DNA from: SFTJ01 sp905210415
Lineage (GTDB): Bacteria > Bacteroidota > Bacteroidia > Bacteroidales > Muribaculaceae
Assembly: GCA_902476295.1 (NCBI GenBank)
Contig: CABSDC010000013.1
Span: 1 to 39,033 of the forward strand
DNA: 39,033 bases
Direction of reading: 5' to 3'
This document shows positions 7,921 through 16,651 of the stretch, one piece after another (within the stretch, counting starts at the first letter, position 1; the number at the start of each line of letters is the position of its first letter). The notes beneath the pieces are model-generated. The model had not been told where the DNA came from, did not search any database, and worked only from the letters and a program-made list of their open reading frames with translations. Made by a program: the position numbers and the translations under genes.

Positions 7921-9543
7921 ATGAGTTCTCCAAAACAACCAACCACTTGGTTACCTCTGGCAATTGCCATTTCGATTGTTATTGGTATTTTCTTTGGCCG
8001 AAATTTCTCCGGACAAAAGTATAATGCCGATTTCGACCGCAAACTCAATATGGTCTTAAACCTCATCTCCGACGATTATGTCGACACAATGAAGATCAAC
8101 GACCTTGTTGAACTCACAATCCCAGAAATACTCAAAAACCTCGACCCACACACAACATATTTCTCTGCAGAAGAACTTCGTCAAGCCAACGAAGACCTTG
8201 ACGGAAAATTCAGCGGCATCGGCATATCATTTATGCTGATGAACGACACCATCAATGTTATCGAAATCATCCCTGGCGGCCCTGCCGAACGAGCAGGCAT
8301 CCTTGCTGGCGACCGCATTGTTTCTATCAACGACTCTACAAGCACAGGCAAAAACATTAGCGATATCGACGTTAAGAACCGCATCCGCGGCCTAAAAGAC
8401 TCCATCGTGAAACTCGGCATCAAACGTAAAGGCGCAAAGAAGACTCTGTTCTTCAATGTGAAACGTGGCGACATTCCAGTCAACTCGGTTGATGCTGCTT
8501 ATATGCTCGACAAACTCACAGGCTACATTAAAGTCTCCAAATTTGCGCGCAACACCTACAATGAATTCCTTAGCAGCCTCATAAAACTAAAGTCAGAGGG
8601 CGCAAAACACTATGTGATAGACCTTCGTGGCAATGGAGGTGGCATTATGGAGATGGCCATACTTATGGCCAACGAATTCCTGCCGGAAAACCAATTGATT
8701 GTTTACACCAAAAGCCGTGACAAACGCAACGATTCACAAGTGTGGAGCGATGGCAACGGCTCATTCCAAGAAGCACAAATCGTAGTTTTGCTCGACGAAT
8801 TCTCGGCAAGCGCAAGTGAGATCTTCGCTGGCGCAATTCAAGATAACGACCGCGGACTCATCATCGGTTGTCGCTCTTTTGGCAAGGGCCTTGTGCAACG
8901 TCAGTTCACGCTGCCTGATAGCAGTGCCATAAGAATGACAATTGCACGCTACTACACCCCTTCTGGACGTTCAATTCAAAAGGAATACAAGAATAGTCAA
9001 GCAAAATACGACGAAGAATTACTATCACGATTCAACAACGGCGAATTGTATAGCCGTGATAGTATCAAAGTAGACAAAAACAAACTTTTTGAAACCGCAC
9101 ACGGACGTAAAGTGTATGGCGGTGGCGGCATCGTGCCAGATATCTTCGTGGCTCGCGACACTACAGGCATCACTTCTTACTATGCTGCAGTGGTTAACGC
9201 TGGCCTCATCCAGAAGTATGCATATCGCTTTACCGACACCAACCGCCAAAAATTCAAAAAACTTAAAGACTACAAGCAATTCCTTAGAGTGCTTCCTAAC
9301 GATGAAGCCCTCTTGATGGACTTTGTGACATATGCCACAAAGAATGGTGTGCCTGCTCGTTGGTATTACATCAACATTTCTCGCAACCTCTTGCTCACAC
9401 AACTGAAAGCCCTTATGGCACGCGATATGTTTGGCAACGATGCGTTCTACCCTATCTACAACCGCAATGATAAAGATATAGAAATAGCGCTCAAAGCCAT
9501 CAATAAACATAAAGCCACATTCCCTATTCTACCTACCGATTAA
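7921..9543 (+). CDS. S41 family C-terminal processing protease (CtpA/Prc-like)
   Basis: This is a 540-residue serine protease of family S41, anchored to the inner membrane by one N-terminal helix (about residues 11-25) with the catalytic part in the periplasm. A PDZ domain (about 85-170, with FSGIGISFMLMNDTINVIEI) binds substrate C-termini. The catalytic pair is Ser297 in SASASEIF and Lys322 in SFGKGLVQ. Asp308 is spaced as in E. coli Prc, where Ser430 and Lys455 are also 25 residues apart. The C-terminal 130 residues lie beyond the protease core and are not identified. It is 32 bases after the deaminase and 7 before the cyclo-ligase, so it is within an operon. Substrates are unknown. Confidence 0.9.
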   Translation: MSSPKQPTTWLPLAIAISIVIGIFFGRNFSGQKYNADFDRKLNMVLNLISDDYVDTMKINDLVELTIPEILKNLDPHTTYFSAEELRQANEDLDGKFSGIGISFMLMNDTINVIEIIPGGPAERAGILAGDRIVSINDSTSTGKNISDIDVKNRIRGLKDSIVKLGIKRKGAKKTLFFNVKRGDIPVNSVDAAYMLDKLTGYIKVSKFARNTYNEFLSSLIKLKSEGAKHYVIDLRGNGGGIMEMAILMANEFLPENQLIVYTKSRDKRNDSQVWSDGNGSFQEAQIVVLLDEFSASASEIFAGAIQDNDRGLIIGCRSFGKGLVQRQFTLPDSSAIRMTIARYYTPSGRSIQKEYKNSQAKYDEELLSRFNNGELYSRDSIKVDKNKLFETAHGRKVYGGGGIVPDIFVARDTTGITSYYAAVVNAGLIQKYAYRFTDTNRQKFKKLKDYKQFLRVLPNDEALLMDFVTYATKNGVPARWYYINISRNLLLTQLKALMARDMFGNDAFYPIYNRNDKDIEIALKAINKHKATFPILPTD

Positions 9544-9550
9544 CTGCAAT

Positions 9551-10099
9551 ATGGCAAGCAAACAGGAATTAAGAAAACAGGTCAAGGAGGCAAAGCGCCT
9601 TCTTACAGATGCACAAAAGCAACAACAAGCCGATAATGCCTTCAGCATTATCGAAAACTTGCATGAATTTTCTGAAGCAAAGGCCATTTTGATATACCAT
9701 TCGCTCCCCGACGAACTGCCCACAAAACAAGTGATAGAACATTGGAGCAAAATCAAAAACTTGCTTCTGCCTCGTGTTGATGGAGACGATCTGCGCCTAT
9801 TTGCTTACGACCCACAAAAGTTAGAATATGGCAACTATGGCATTGTTGAACCACAGCTCACATGCGAAGAATGGAATATCAAAGATGTTGACCTTGTGAT
9901 TGTGCCTGCCGTTGCATTTGATGCACAAGGCCACCGCCTGGGACGAGGCAAAGGTTTCTACGACCGTTTGCTGTCGTCATCGTCTGCAATAAAAATAGGC
10001 GTAGCACTTGATTGTCAAATGACATACTGCGTTCCTAACGATGCACACGACATCAATATGGACATTGTAGTTTCCAACACAACATTATTCAGAAAATAA
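9551..10099 (+). CDS. 5-formyltetrahydrofolate cyclo-ligase
   Basis: This 182-residue cytoplasmic enzyme (MTHFS, often named ygfA or fau) converts 5-formyl-THF with ATP to 5,10-methenyl-THF, returning stored folate to the one-carbon pool. The N-terminal MASKQELRKQVKEAKR, the segment IYHSLPDELPTKQVIEHW and the nucleotide-binding motif GRGKGFYDRLL near residue 137 are diagnostic. It follows the protease by 7 bases. The one-carbon units it releases are used by PurH, encoded later in the window, and by thymidylate synthesis fed by the dCMP deaminase upstream. The grouping may therefore reflect nucleotide supply, but the protease in between makes this uncertain. Confidence 0.92.
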   Translation: MASKQELRKQVKEAKRLLTDAQKQQQADNAFSIIENLHEFSEAKAILIYHSLPDELPTKQVIEHWSKIKNLLLPRVDGDDLRLFAYDPQKLEYGNYGIVEPQLTCEEWNIKDVDLVIVPAVAFDAQGHRLGRGKGFYDRLLSSSSAIKIGVALDCQMTYCVPNDAHDINMDIVVSNTTLFRK

Positions 10100-10118
10100 T
10101 ATATACCCTATACTCTCT

Positions 10119-10817
10119 ATGACAATAGTTAACTACGATTCAAAGTTATGCGATCTCCTATCGTCTGATCCAACCATTGTCACGGTGTTCAACCGCTTTG
10201 GCATCTTACTTGGCGTTGGCGACAAAACCGTATCTCGCATTTGCGATGATATGGGCATCGACAAAGCATTCTTTACCACCATGCTCAACACATTCATCAA
10301 CGAAGAGTATTTTCCGCAAGAGATGCTTTGCACCTTTAGCGCCACTAAAATCATAGAGTATCTTAATAAAACCAACAACTACTATCAGTATTATCTGATT
10401 CCAAATATCCAACGCCATTTCGGCTACCTCTTGGCAAAAAGCGACGCCAGCAATAAGAGTCTTCACATAATTCAAGAATTCTTCTTTGAAGTGAAGCAAG
10501 AGTTGCAAGCGCGCATCAACGAGGACCAAACGACCTGGTTCCCAGAAGTATTAAACCTCGAGAGCAACCTTGGGCACGTAACCATAGATTGCACAAATAT
10601 CAAGCACCAGCACGACGATTCTATCGAAGACAAGGTGAACGACTTGATGAATATGCTCATTATGCACATTTCTGGCGACTATGATATCAATCTTGCACAT
10701 GCTGTGCTCACCGCTGTTTATGGCCTCAAAAAGGATATCAAACAGAACAACCGCATCAGAGAGCGTATTCTCCGACCACTGCACGATGCACTAATCACAT
10801 TATCTAAGCAACAATGA
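10119..10817 (+). CDS. Hemerythrin-like (RIC/YtfE-type) protein with degenerate ligands
   Basis: This is a 232-residue cytoplasmic protein resembling the RIC/ScdA/YtfE group (an N-terminal DUF542-like helical domain followed by a hemerythrin-type four-helix bundle), in the form seen in Bacteroidales beside a LuxR regulator. The N-terminal part, with TVFNRFGILLGVGDKTVSRI, matches that pattern but lacks the Cys pair of true ScdA. In the bundle, His remains in QRHFGYLL and KHQHDDS. However, the usual HxxxE before FP reads RINEDQTTWFP, and the last HxxxE site reads NNRIRERILRP, so several iron ligands appear lost. Iron binding is doubtful, and a sensor or structural role is possible. The next gene overlaps it by 4 bases. 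Confidence 0.6.
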   Translation: MTIVNYDSKLCDLLSSDPTIVTVFNRFGILLGVGDKTVSRICDDMGIDKAFFTTMLNTFINEEYFPQEMLCTFSATKIIEYLNKTNNYYQYYLIPNIQRHFGYLLAKSDASNKSLHIIQEFFFEVKQELQARINEDQTTWFPEVLNLESNLGHVTIDCTNIKHQHDDSIEDKVNDLMNMLIMHISGDYDINLAHAVLTAVYGLKKDIKQNNRIRERILRPLHDALITLSKQQ

Positions 10818-11359
10818 ATCGAGCCGTCGCAATCATCTCGCAAAATACGCTTGAAGCTTTAGGCATCAAGCACCTACTTGAAAGCTCGTTCTCTGCCTCT
10901 GCGCATATCTACGCCTCAATCTCTGAGATACCAGAAGCGGGAAGCGGCATCTACGATTTTTATTTTTGCGACGCAATAAACTTCGTCGAAAACCTTGATT
11001 ATTTTTTGCCCAAAAAGCAAAAAGTAATAATAATCACTGATAAATCATCTTTTTCACAAAATATACAACATATCTGCAGCAACCACAACGAGAGTCTACT
11101 AATCGACTCTCTAAACGAATTATTTGCAGAAAGCCACGCCAAGCCCACCGATTCCCCGACAGAGCTTAGCCAACGTGAAACTGATGTGCTACGCCTAATC
11201 GCTTCGGGAATGATCAATAAAGAGATTGCCGAAAACCTCGGCATTAGCATAAACACAGTGCTGACACACCGCAAAAACCTTACAGCCAAACTCGGAATTC
11301 GCAGTGTGTCAGGACTAAGTTTCTATGCTATGATGAACGGAATTATTGCGCCAAAATAA
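10814..11359 (+). CDS. LuxR-type transcription regulator with atypical receiver
   Basis: This is a 181-residue DNA-binding protein. The C-terminal LuxR/NarL helix-turn-helix is clear: LSQRETDVLRLIASGMINKE and then NLGISINTVLTHRKNLTAKL, about residues 117-165. The first 100 residues have receiver-like alternation of strands and helices, but the acidic pair normally after strand 1 is replaced (AIISQNTLEALG). Only CDA near residue 56 could supply the phosphorylated Asp. It overlaps the hemerythrin-like gene by 4 bases (ATGA), implying coupled translation and a shared function. No partner histidine kinase is in the window. It is the last gene of the operon and converges on purF 21 bases away. Confidence 0.75.
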   Translation: MNRAVAIISQNTLEALGIKHLLESSFSASAHIYASISEIPEAGSGIYDFYFCDAINFVENLDYFLPKKQKVIIITDKSSFSQNIQHICSNHNESLLIDSLNELFAESHAKPTDSPTELSQRETDVLRLIASGMINKEIAENLGISINTVLTHRKNLTAKLGIRSVSGLSFYAMMNGIIAPK

Positions 11360-11380
11360 AAACACGTTTTTTCGATACAA

Positions 11381-13270
11381 TCAACTACGCTTCAATGGGT
11401 TTCCTTCATAATAATTGATGAATGCCTTATTCACCATCTTATTGCCACCGGGAGTAGGATAATGTCCTGAGAAATACCAATCTCCAGGACACGATGGTAT
11501 AGACTTGTGCAGCCCCTCAAGCGTTTGATAGACAATCTCCACTTCGGCGTCACACTCTTGAGGCGTGAGCATTTCTGTGATTTTTGCAGAGATTTCCTCG
11601 TCAGTAAATGGAGCATATATCTCTGTAACATAATTCACCACCTGCTCTTTTGGCATATTCTCCTGCATCTTACACTTCTTATATACCTCCTCTATCACGT
11701 TTTCCATACCCCGGTCTTTGAGCAACTCTATAGCAGCTCTGAATGCGGCAAACTCACCCATCCTCGACATATCTATACCATAATAGTCGGGATAACGCAC
11801 CTGTGGTGACGACGACACAATCACAATTTTCTTGGGATGTAGCCTATCAAGTATCCTAATGATTGACTGCTTAAGCGTTGTGCCCCTCACAATGCTATCG
11901 TCAATCACCACCAAATTGTCCACCTTATTATTCACCTTGCCATAGGTCACATCATATACATGCGCCGCCAAATCGTTGCGGGAATTACCCTCGGCGATAA
12001 ATGTGCGCAATTTGATGTCTTTTATTGCAATCTTTTCCACCCGCAAGTTATGACCCTCAACTATAGTGCGGAGTTTTTCCTCATAATCTTCCGAGTTTTG
12101 GTCGAGAGCCATTATGTTTTTCAGTTTCTGCTCATTCTGATAGCACTGCAAGCCCTCTATCATACCAATATAAGCTACTTCTGCAGTATTTGGTATAAAC
12201 GACAATACTGTATGGTCAAGGTCATAGTTAATGGCCTTTAGAATTTGATCGTGCAAGTTTCTGCCCAATTCCTTACGCTCATCATAGATGTCGGCATCAC
12301 TACCTCGAGAGAAATATATCCTCTCAAACGAGCATCTGTAGTTTTCTTTTTCACCTAAGATGTCAGTGATTTCAATTTCACCTTTTTTATTAACCGTAAT
12401 GGCCGAACCTGGTCGCAGTTCCTTAACTTCACACTTCCTAACATTAAATGTGGTCTGTATCACAGGGCGCTCCGAAGCCACCACCACCACTTCATCGTCG
12501 TAGTAATAAAACGCTGGGCGTATGCCATGAGAATCACGAAGAGCAAACATATCTCCGCTACCCAACGCGCCACAAATCACAAATCCGCCATCCCATTTAT
12601 CGGCTGTACCATAAAGGATATTCTTTATTTGTATATTATCCTCCATCATACTGGTAAGATCCTTACCATCTATTCCAAGTTCTTCCTTATACTTTAAATA
12701 GAGTTTCTGCGCCTCATTGTCAAGTTTGTGGCCAAGTTGCTCCAGCAGCAATACCGTGTCAGAGAATATTCGCGGATGTTGGCCATCATTCACCACTCTT
12801 TCAAAAATCTCATCAACATTCGTCATATTGAAGTTGCCGCAAAGCAACATGTTTCGCACACGCCAATTGTTGCGACGCAAAAATGGATGCACATAACTGA
12901 GTCCCGACTTGCCAGTAGTGCTATACCGCAAGTGACCCATATAGAGTTCACCGGCAAATGGCAAATCTCCATCATCACATGGCTCTACACTCATCGCGCC
13001 TTCAACTTCTTTTTTTATGTTGGCAAAAATCTCTTGAATAGCGCCCGAGCCCAAGGCTCGTTCACGAAAGACAAACTCGCTTCCAGGCTTAGCATTAAAC
13101 TTAATACACCCCAAGCCTGCGCCCTCTTGACCCCTATTATGCTGCTTCTCCATCAGCAGATACATCCTATTAAGGCCATAAAACGCTGTGCCATATTTTT
13201 CCTTATAATATGATAGTGGCTTTCTCAATCGTATCATTGCCACGCCACACTCATGCTTCAATACTTCCAT
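11381..13270 (-). CDS. purF: Amidophosphoribosyltransferase-type protein (PurF family)
   Basis: This 629-residue enzyme of the PurF family performs the first committed step of purine synthesis, moving the glutamine amide nitrogen onto PRPP. The N-terminal class II glutaminase domain begins HECGVAMIRL with the nucleophile at Cys8, so a 7-residue propeptide would have to be removed. QHNRGQEGAG and YMGHLRYSTTGKSG are glutaminase motifs. The PRPP loop VVIDDSIVRGTT is near residues 453-464. It is longer than E. coli PurF (about 505 residues) because of a C-terminal extension with CPGDWYFSGHYPTPGG, a form I recall from Bacteroidetes, where it can be a second PurF paralogue. It follows glnN on the same strand, separated by a terminator hairpin. 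Confidence 0.85.
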   Translation of the reverse strand: MEVLKHECGVAMIRLRKPLSYYKEKYGTAFYGLNRMYLLMEKQHNRGQEGAGLGCIKFNAKPGSEFVFRERALGSGAIQEIFANIKKEVEGAMSVEPCDDGDLPFAGELYMGHLRYSTTGKSGLSYVHPFLRRNNWRVRNMLLCGNFNMTNVDEIFERVVNDGQHPRIFSDTVLLLEQLGHKLDNEAQKLYLKYKEELGIDGKDLTSMMEDNIQIKNILYGTADKWDGGFVICGALGSGDMFALRDSHGIRPAFYYYDDEVVVVASERPVIQTTFNVRKCEVKELRPGSAITVNKKGEIEITDILGEKENYRCSFERIYFSRGSDADIYDERKELGRNLHDQILKAINYDLDHTVLSFIPNTAEVAYIGMIEGLQCYQNEQKLKNIMALDQNSEDYEEKLRTIVEGHNLRVEKIAIKDIKLRTFIAEGNSRNDLAAHVYDVTYGKVNNKVDNLVVIDDSIVRGTTLKQSIIRILDRLHPKKIVIVSSSPQVRYPDYYGIDMSRMGEFAAFRAAIELLKDRGMENVIEEVYKKCKMQENMPKEQVVNYVTEIYAPFTDEEISAKITEMLTPQECDAEVEIVYQTLEGLHKSIPSCPGDWYFSGHYPTPGGNKMVNKAFINYYEGNPLKRS

Positions 13271-13292
13271 TGTGATTCTTTATAAAATCCTA

Positions 13293-13343
13293 AAAAACAA
13301 GTTGCAGCAAATCTACACGCCAATCACGTCAGTTTGCTGCAAC
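13293..13343 (-). terminator. Terminator of glnN (minus strand), overlapping a -7-like box
   Basis: GTTGCAGCAAA at 13301-13311 and TTTGCTGCAAC at 13333-13343 form a perfect 11-bp stem with a 21-base loop. On the minus strand it is followed by TTGTTTTTT, as in a rho-independent terminator. The same stretch contains TAGATTTG (minus, 13308-13315), which fits the TAnnTTTG -7 box and could serve purF, although no -33 is seen. Confidence 0.75.
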
Positions 13344-13358
13344 ATATTTCAATTCATA

Positions 13359-15548
13359 TTATCTGATAAACAATAGTTCTCTATACTTTGGCAATGGCCA
13401 TATTTCATCATCGACCATCAATTCCAATTTATCAATATGATACCTGATTTCATCAAACAACGGGAACACGTTGTCGTGATAAGCGATTGCTTTTTCGCGC
13501 TCTGCCTCAATTCGGTTTGCAACTTTGCGAGCCTCTACCATTTCTGCCACTTTATCCTTGATAACAAGCATATGCTCTTCCATTTTCTTTATCTGTTCAA
13601 GGTCGCGTTTTGCAATCATATCACCCTCTTCCTTAGGGAATAGGCTCTTAATCTTATATACATTGTCCAGAAGAATTGATTGATAACGGGTTGCAACCGG
13701 AATGATGTGATTCAATGCCATATCGCCAAGCACTCGCGCCTCAATCTGAACCTTCTTTGTATAAATCTCCCACTTCACCTCATTGCGGGCCTCAAGCTCC
13801 ACTTTAGAGAACACGTTTGTTTTAGCAAACATTTTCACAACCTTATCCTCTAAATAAGAATCAAAAATCACAGGCACCGAGGTTTCGCAATCAAGACCAC
13901 GTCGCACAGCCTCCTGCTTCCACTCATCACTATAGCCATTGCCATCAAAATGGATTGGCTTAGAGAACTTGATAAGCTCTCTAACTTCAGTGATAATAGC
14001 ATGCACAAGTTCCTCACCTGCAGCCAATTTTTTGTCCACGCGTTCCTTAAATTCAGCAAGTTGCTCAGCTACAGCAGCATTAATGGCAATCATCGCCGAG
14101 GCACAGTTGGCAGTACTACCCACAGCGCGGAATTCGAATCTGTTACCAGTGAAAGCAAATGGTGATGTGCGGTTACGGTCGGTGTTGTCCACCATAATCT
14201 CAGGTATTTGCGATAGATTCATGCTATAACGTTCTTTTCCGCCAACACTGATTGAAACATCCTCCTCGCTACTCTCTATTTCATCCAAGATATTGCTCAA
14301 TTGCTTGCCAAGGAACATTGAGATGATTGCAGGAGGCGCCTCGTTTGCGCCAAGACGATGAGCGTTTGTTGCAGAAGAGATTGAAGCCTTTATCAATCCA
14401 TTATATTTATATATTGCAGACATTACATTTGTAATAAATGTCACAAACTGCAAGTTCTGCATTGGTGTTTTGCCTGGTGCGAAGAGCAACACGCCAGTAT
14501 CTGTTCCGAGACTCCAGTTGTTGTGCTTACCAGAACCATTTACACCATCAAAAGGCTTTTCATGAAGCAACACACGGAAATTGTGGCGACGTGCCACAAC
14601 ATCAATAAGCGACATCAACAGCAAGTTGTGGTCGTTTGCCAAGTTGCACTCTTCGAATATTGGCGCCAACTCAAACTGATTTGGTGCCACCTCGTTGTGT
14701 CTGGTCTTTGCAGGAATGCCCAACTTGTGGCACTCAATCTCCAAATCAAGCATAAAAGCTTCCACTCTTGAAGGAATAGAGCCAAAATAATGGTCTTCAA
14801 GCTGTTGGTTCTTCGCGCTTTCATGACCCATAAGAGTTCTACCAGTGAGCATAAGGTCAGGACGAGCCGAATAAAGGGCTTCATCTACAAGGAAATACTC
14901 CTGTTCCCAACCCAAGAATGCCTGCACATGTTTCACCTCTGGATCAAAGAATTGCGCCACTGCAGTACCAGCCTTATCAACACTGTTTAGAGCTCTAAGC
15001 AAAGGTGTCTTATAGTCGAGCGATTCGCCAGTATATGCGATAAAGATAGTAGGTATACAAAGTGTGTTACCCATAATAAACGCTGGCGAAGAAATATCCC
15101 ATGCAGAATAACCTCTTGCTTCGAACGTATTGCGAATGCCACCATTAGGGAAACTTGATGCGTCTGGCTCTTGCTGGACAAGCAGCTTACCTGAGAATTC
15201 CTCCACTACGCCGCCCTTGCCATCATGCTCTATAAATGAGTCATGTTTCTCGGCAGTTCCGTCGGTCAAAGGGTGAAACCAGTGAGTGTAGTGCTTGGCT
15301 CCATTATCCAAAGCCCACTGCTTCATTCCCGCAGCCACGCTGTCTGCCACTTCACGGCTCAACGGCATCTTGTTGTCAATTGCCTTTGTTAAAGCTTCAT
15401 AGGTGTTCTTTGGAAGATATTCAAACATCTTCTGTCGATTGAACACAGCCTTTCCATAGTATTCCGATGATTTCTCTTTCGGAATTTCCACTTTTACGGC
15501 CTTCCTACTAAAAGCCTCTTCAACAACTTTGAATCTTAATTGTGACAT
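13359..15548 (-). CDS. glnN: Type III glutamine synthetase
   Basis: This is a 729-residue GSIII enzyme, which makes glutamine from glutamate, ammonia and ATP. GSIII is the large form typical of Bacteroides and relatives and of some cyanobacteria. The N-terminal part has the GSIII signature region around HYTHWFHPLTDGTAEKHDSF. The active-site segments EHDGKGGVVEEFSGKLLVQQ, LLHEKPFDGVNGSGKHNNWS and RTSPFAFTGNRFEFRAVGST follow, and a charged helical C-terminus completes it. I start at the ATG at 15548 (MSQLRFKVVEEAF), six bases inside the frame's TTG. It lies 29 bases after dapF and is probably transcribed with it, ending at the hairpin before purF. Confidence 0.93.
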   Translation of the reverse strand: MSQLRFKVVEEAFSRKAVKVEIPKEKSSEYYGKAVFNRQKMFEYLPKNTYEALTKAIDNKMPLSREVADSVAAGMKQWALDNGAKHYTHWFHPLTDGTAEKHDSFIEHDGKGGVVEEFSGKLLVQQEPDASSFPNGGIRNTFEARGYSAWDISSPAFIMGNTLCIPTIFIAYTGESLDYKTPLLRALNSVDKAGTAVAQFFDPEVKHVQAFLGWEQEYFLVDEALYSARPDLMLTGRTLMGHESAKNQQLEDHYFGSIPSRVEAFMLDLEIECHKLGIPAKTRHNEVAPNQFELAPIFEECNLANDHNLLLMSLIDVVARRHNFRVLLHEKPFDGVNGSGKHNNWSLGTDTGVLLFAPGKTPMQNLQFVTFITNVMSAIYKYNGLIKASISSATNAHRLGANEAPPAIISMFLGKQLSNILDEIESSEEDVSISVGGKERYSMNLSQIPEIMVDNTDRNRTSPFAFTGNRFEFRAVGSTANCASAMIAINAAVAEQLAEFKERVDKKLAAGEELVHAIITEVRELIKFSKPIHFDGNGYSDEWKQEAVRRGLDCETSVPVIFDSYLEDKVVKMFAKTNVFSKVELEARNEVKWEIYTKKVQIEARVLGDMALNHIIPVATRYQSILLDNVYKIKSLFPKEEGDMIAKRDLEQIKKMEEHMLVIKDKVAEMVEARKVANRIEAEREKAIAYHDNVFPLFDEIRYHIDKLELMVDDEIWPLPKYRELLFIR

Positions 15549-15577
15549 AATCAATCTTTATAATTAAACTTGTTCCT

Positions 15578-16432
15578 TTACAATTCAATATAATGTGGTG
15601 AGTAGTATTCTCCTGTAAACACAGTTGCAGCTTCTCCTGTCATATACACATGGTTATCGTCAGCCCACTCTATCTGCAGATCTCCTCCTCTCAAATGCAC
15701 CAAAGCGCTACGGTCGCAAAGACCCAGTCGTGAAGCTGCTACCACGGCAGCACATGCGCCGGTGCCGCAAGCCATGGTTTCACCCGACCCGCGTTCATAC
15801 ACACGCATTCGCATTTCGCTGCGTCCTAAAATCTCCAAGAATTCTATGTTTGCTTTATAAGGAAAAATCTCGTTGTTTTGAATTTCATTACCAACAATAT
15901 CCACTGGCACACTTTCAACATCATTCACCACAATCACGCCATGTGGATTGCCCATTCCTATTGCCGTCACACAAAATGTGCCCAACGAAGTTGATATAGG
16001 TAAATCCATAACTTCGAGTTTTGATCTGACCGGTATGTCCTTATTTGAAAAAGCAGGCTCTCCCATATCCACTCTCACAGTGCGCACTTTATCATTCTCA
16101 AGACTCGAGATTTCAAGTGTTTTAATGCCAGCCAGTGTTTCGAGGGTAATTTTTCGTTTTGCGATTAACTTGTTGTCGTAAACATATTTTGCCACGCATC
16201 TCGATGCATTGCCGCACATCTCACCTTCTGAGCCATCGGCATTAAACATCCTCATTCTAAAATCGGCTATGCTCGACTTCATTATCAGCACTATGCCGTC
16301 AGCACCAACGCCCTTATGGCGATCGCTCATTTCAACGGCAAGTTGCGGAAGATTGATTAGACTTTGATTTATGGCATTGATATAGACATAATCATTGCCA
16401 GCGCCATGCATCTTTGTAAACCTAATCGACAT
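15578..16432 (-). CDS. dapF: Diaminopimelate epimerase
   Basis: This 284-residue PLP-independent epimerase converts LL- to meso-diaminopimelate for lysine and peptidoglycan. Both catalytic cysteines are present, in MCGNASRCVAKY (about residue 72) and MACGTGACAA (about 221). The start MSIRFTKMHGAGNDYVYI is the family hallmark. The frame is open nine codons upstream, but the ATG at 16432 gives the standard N-terminus and fits the promoter. It is the first gene of a unit with glnN. Its product feeds the same wall synthesis as the mre/mrdA genes elsewhere in the window. Confidence 0.93.
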   Translation of the reverse strand: MSIRFTKMHGAGNDYVYINAINQSLINLPQLAVEMSDRHKGVGADGIVLIMKSSIADFRMRMFNADGSEGEMCGNASRCVAKYVYDNKLIAKRKITLETLAGIKTLEISSLENDKVRTVRVDMGEPAFSNKDIPVRSKLEVMDLPISTSLGTFCVTAIGMGNPHGVIVVNDVESVPVDIVGNEIQNNEIFPYKANIEFLEILGRSEMRMRVYERGSGETMACGTGACAAVVAASRLGLCDRSALVHLRGGDLQIEWADDNHVYMTGEAATVFTGEYYSPHYIEL

Positions 16433-16456
16433 CTTTATTATCTTATTTTTACGCCA

Positions 16457-16487
16457 CAAAGTTATAATAAACTATTCTTTCACGCAA
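16457..16487 (-). promoter_or_regulatory. Promoter for dapF-glnN
   Basis: On the minus strand TAACTTTG (16464-16457) is an exact -7 match, with TTGC 19 bases (or ATTG 20 bases) upstream as -33. RNA would begin near 16450, about 18 bases before the dapF ATG. Confidence 0.55.
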
Positions 16488-16611
16488 TAATTACATATAG
16501 AAATGTGAAATATAAAGCAAATAGCACTTTAAAACAGCAAATTTAGTTTCACGAACCATTCTTCATAAAATTGTGTTGTCCTAAAAACTACATGTATACC
16601 AAAGTTTTAAT

Positions 16612-16619
16612 TAACTTTG
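16612..16619 (+). promoter_or_regulatory. -7 box upstream of the alpha/beta hydrolase gene
   Basis: TAACTTTG is an exact match to the TAnnTTTG box, 32 bases before the ATG at 16652. No good -33 is visible at 19-21 bp. Confidence 0.45.
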
Positions 16620-16651
16620 CAGACTCATCTTAAAACAACTAAAACAAAATT

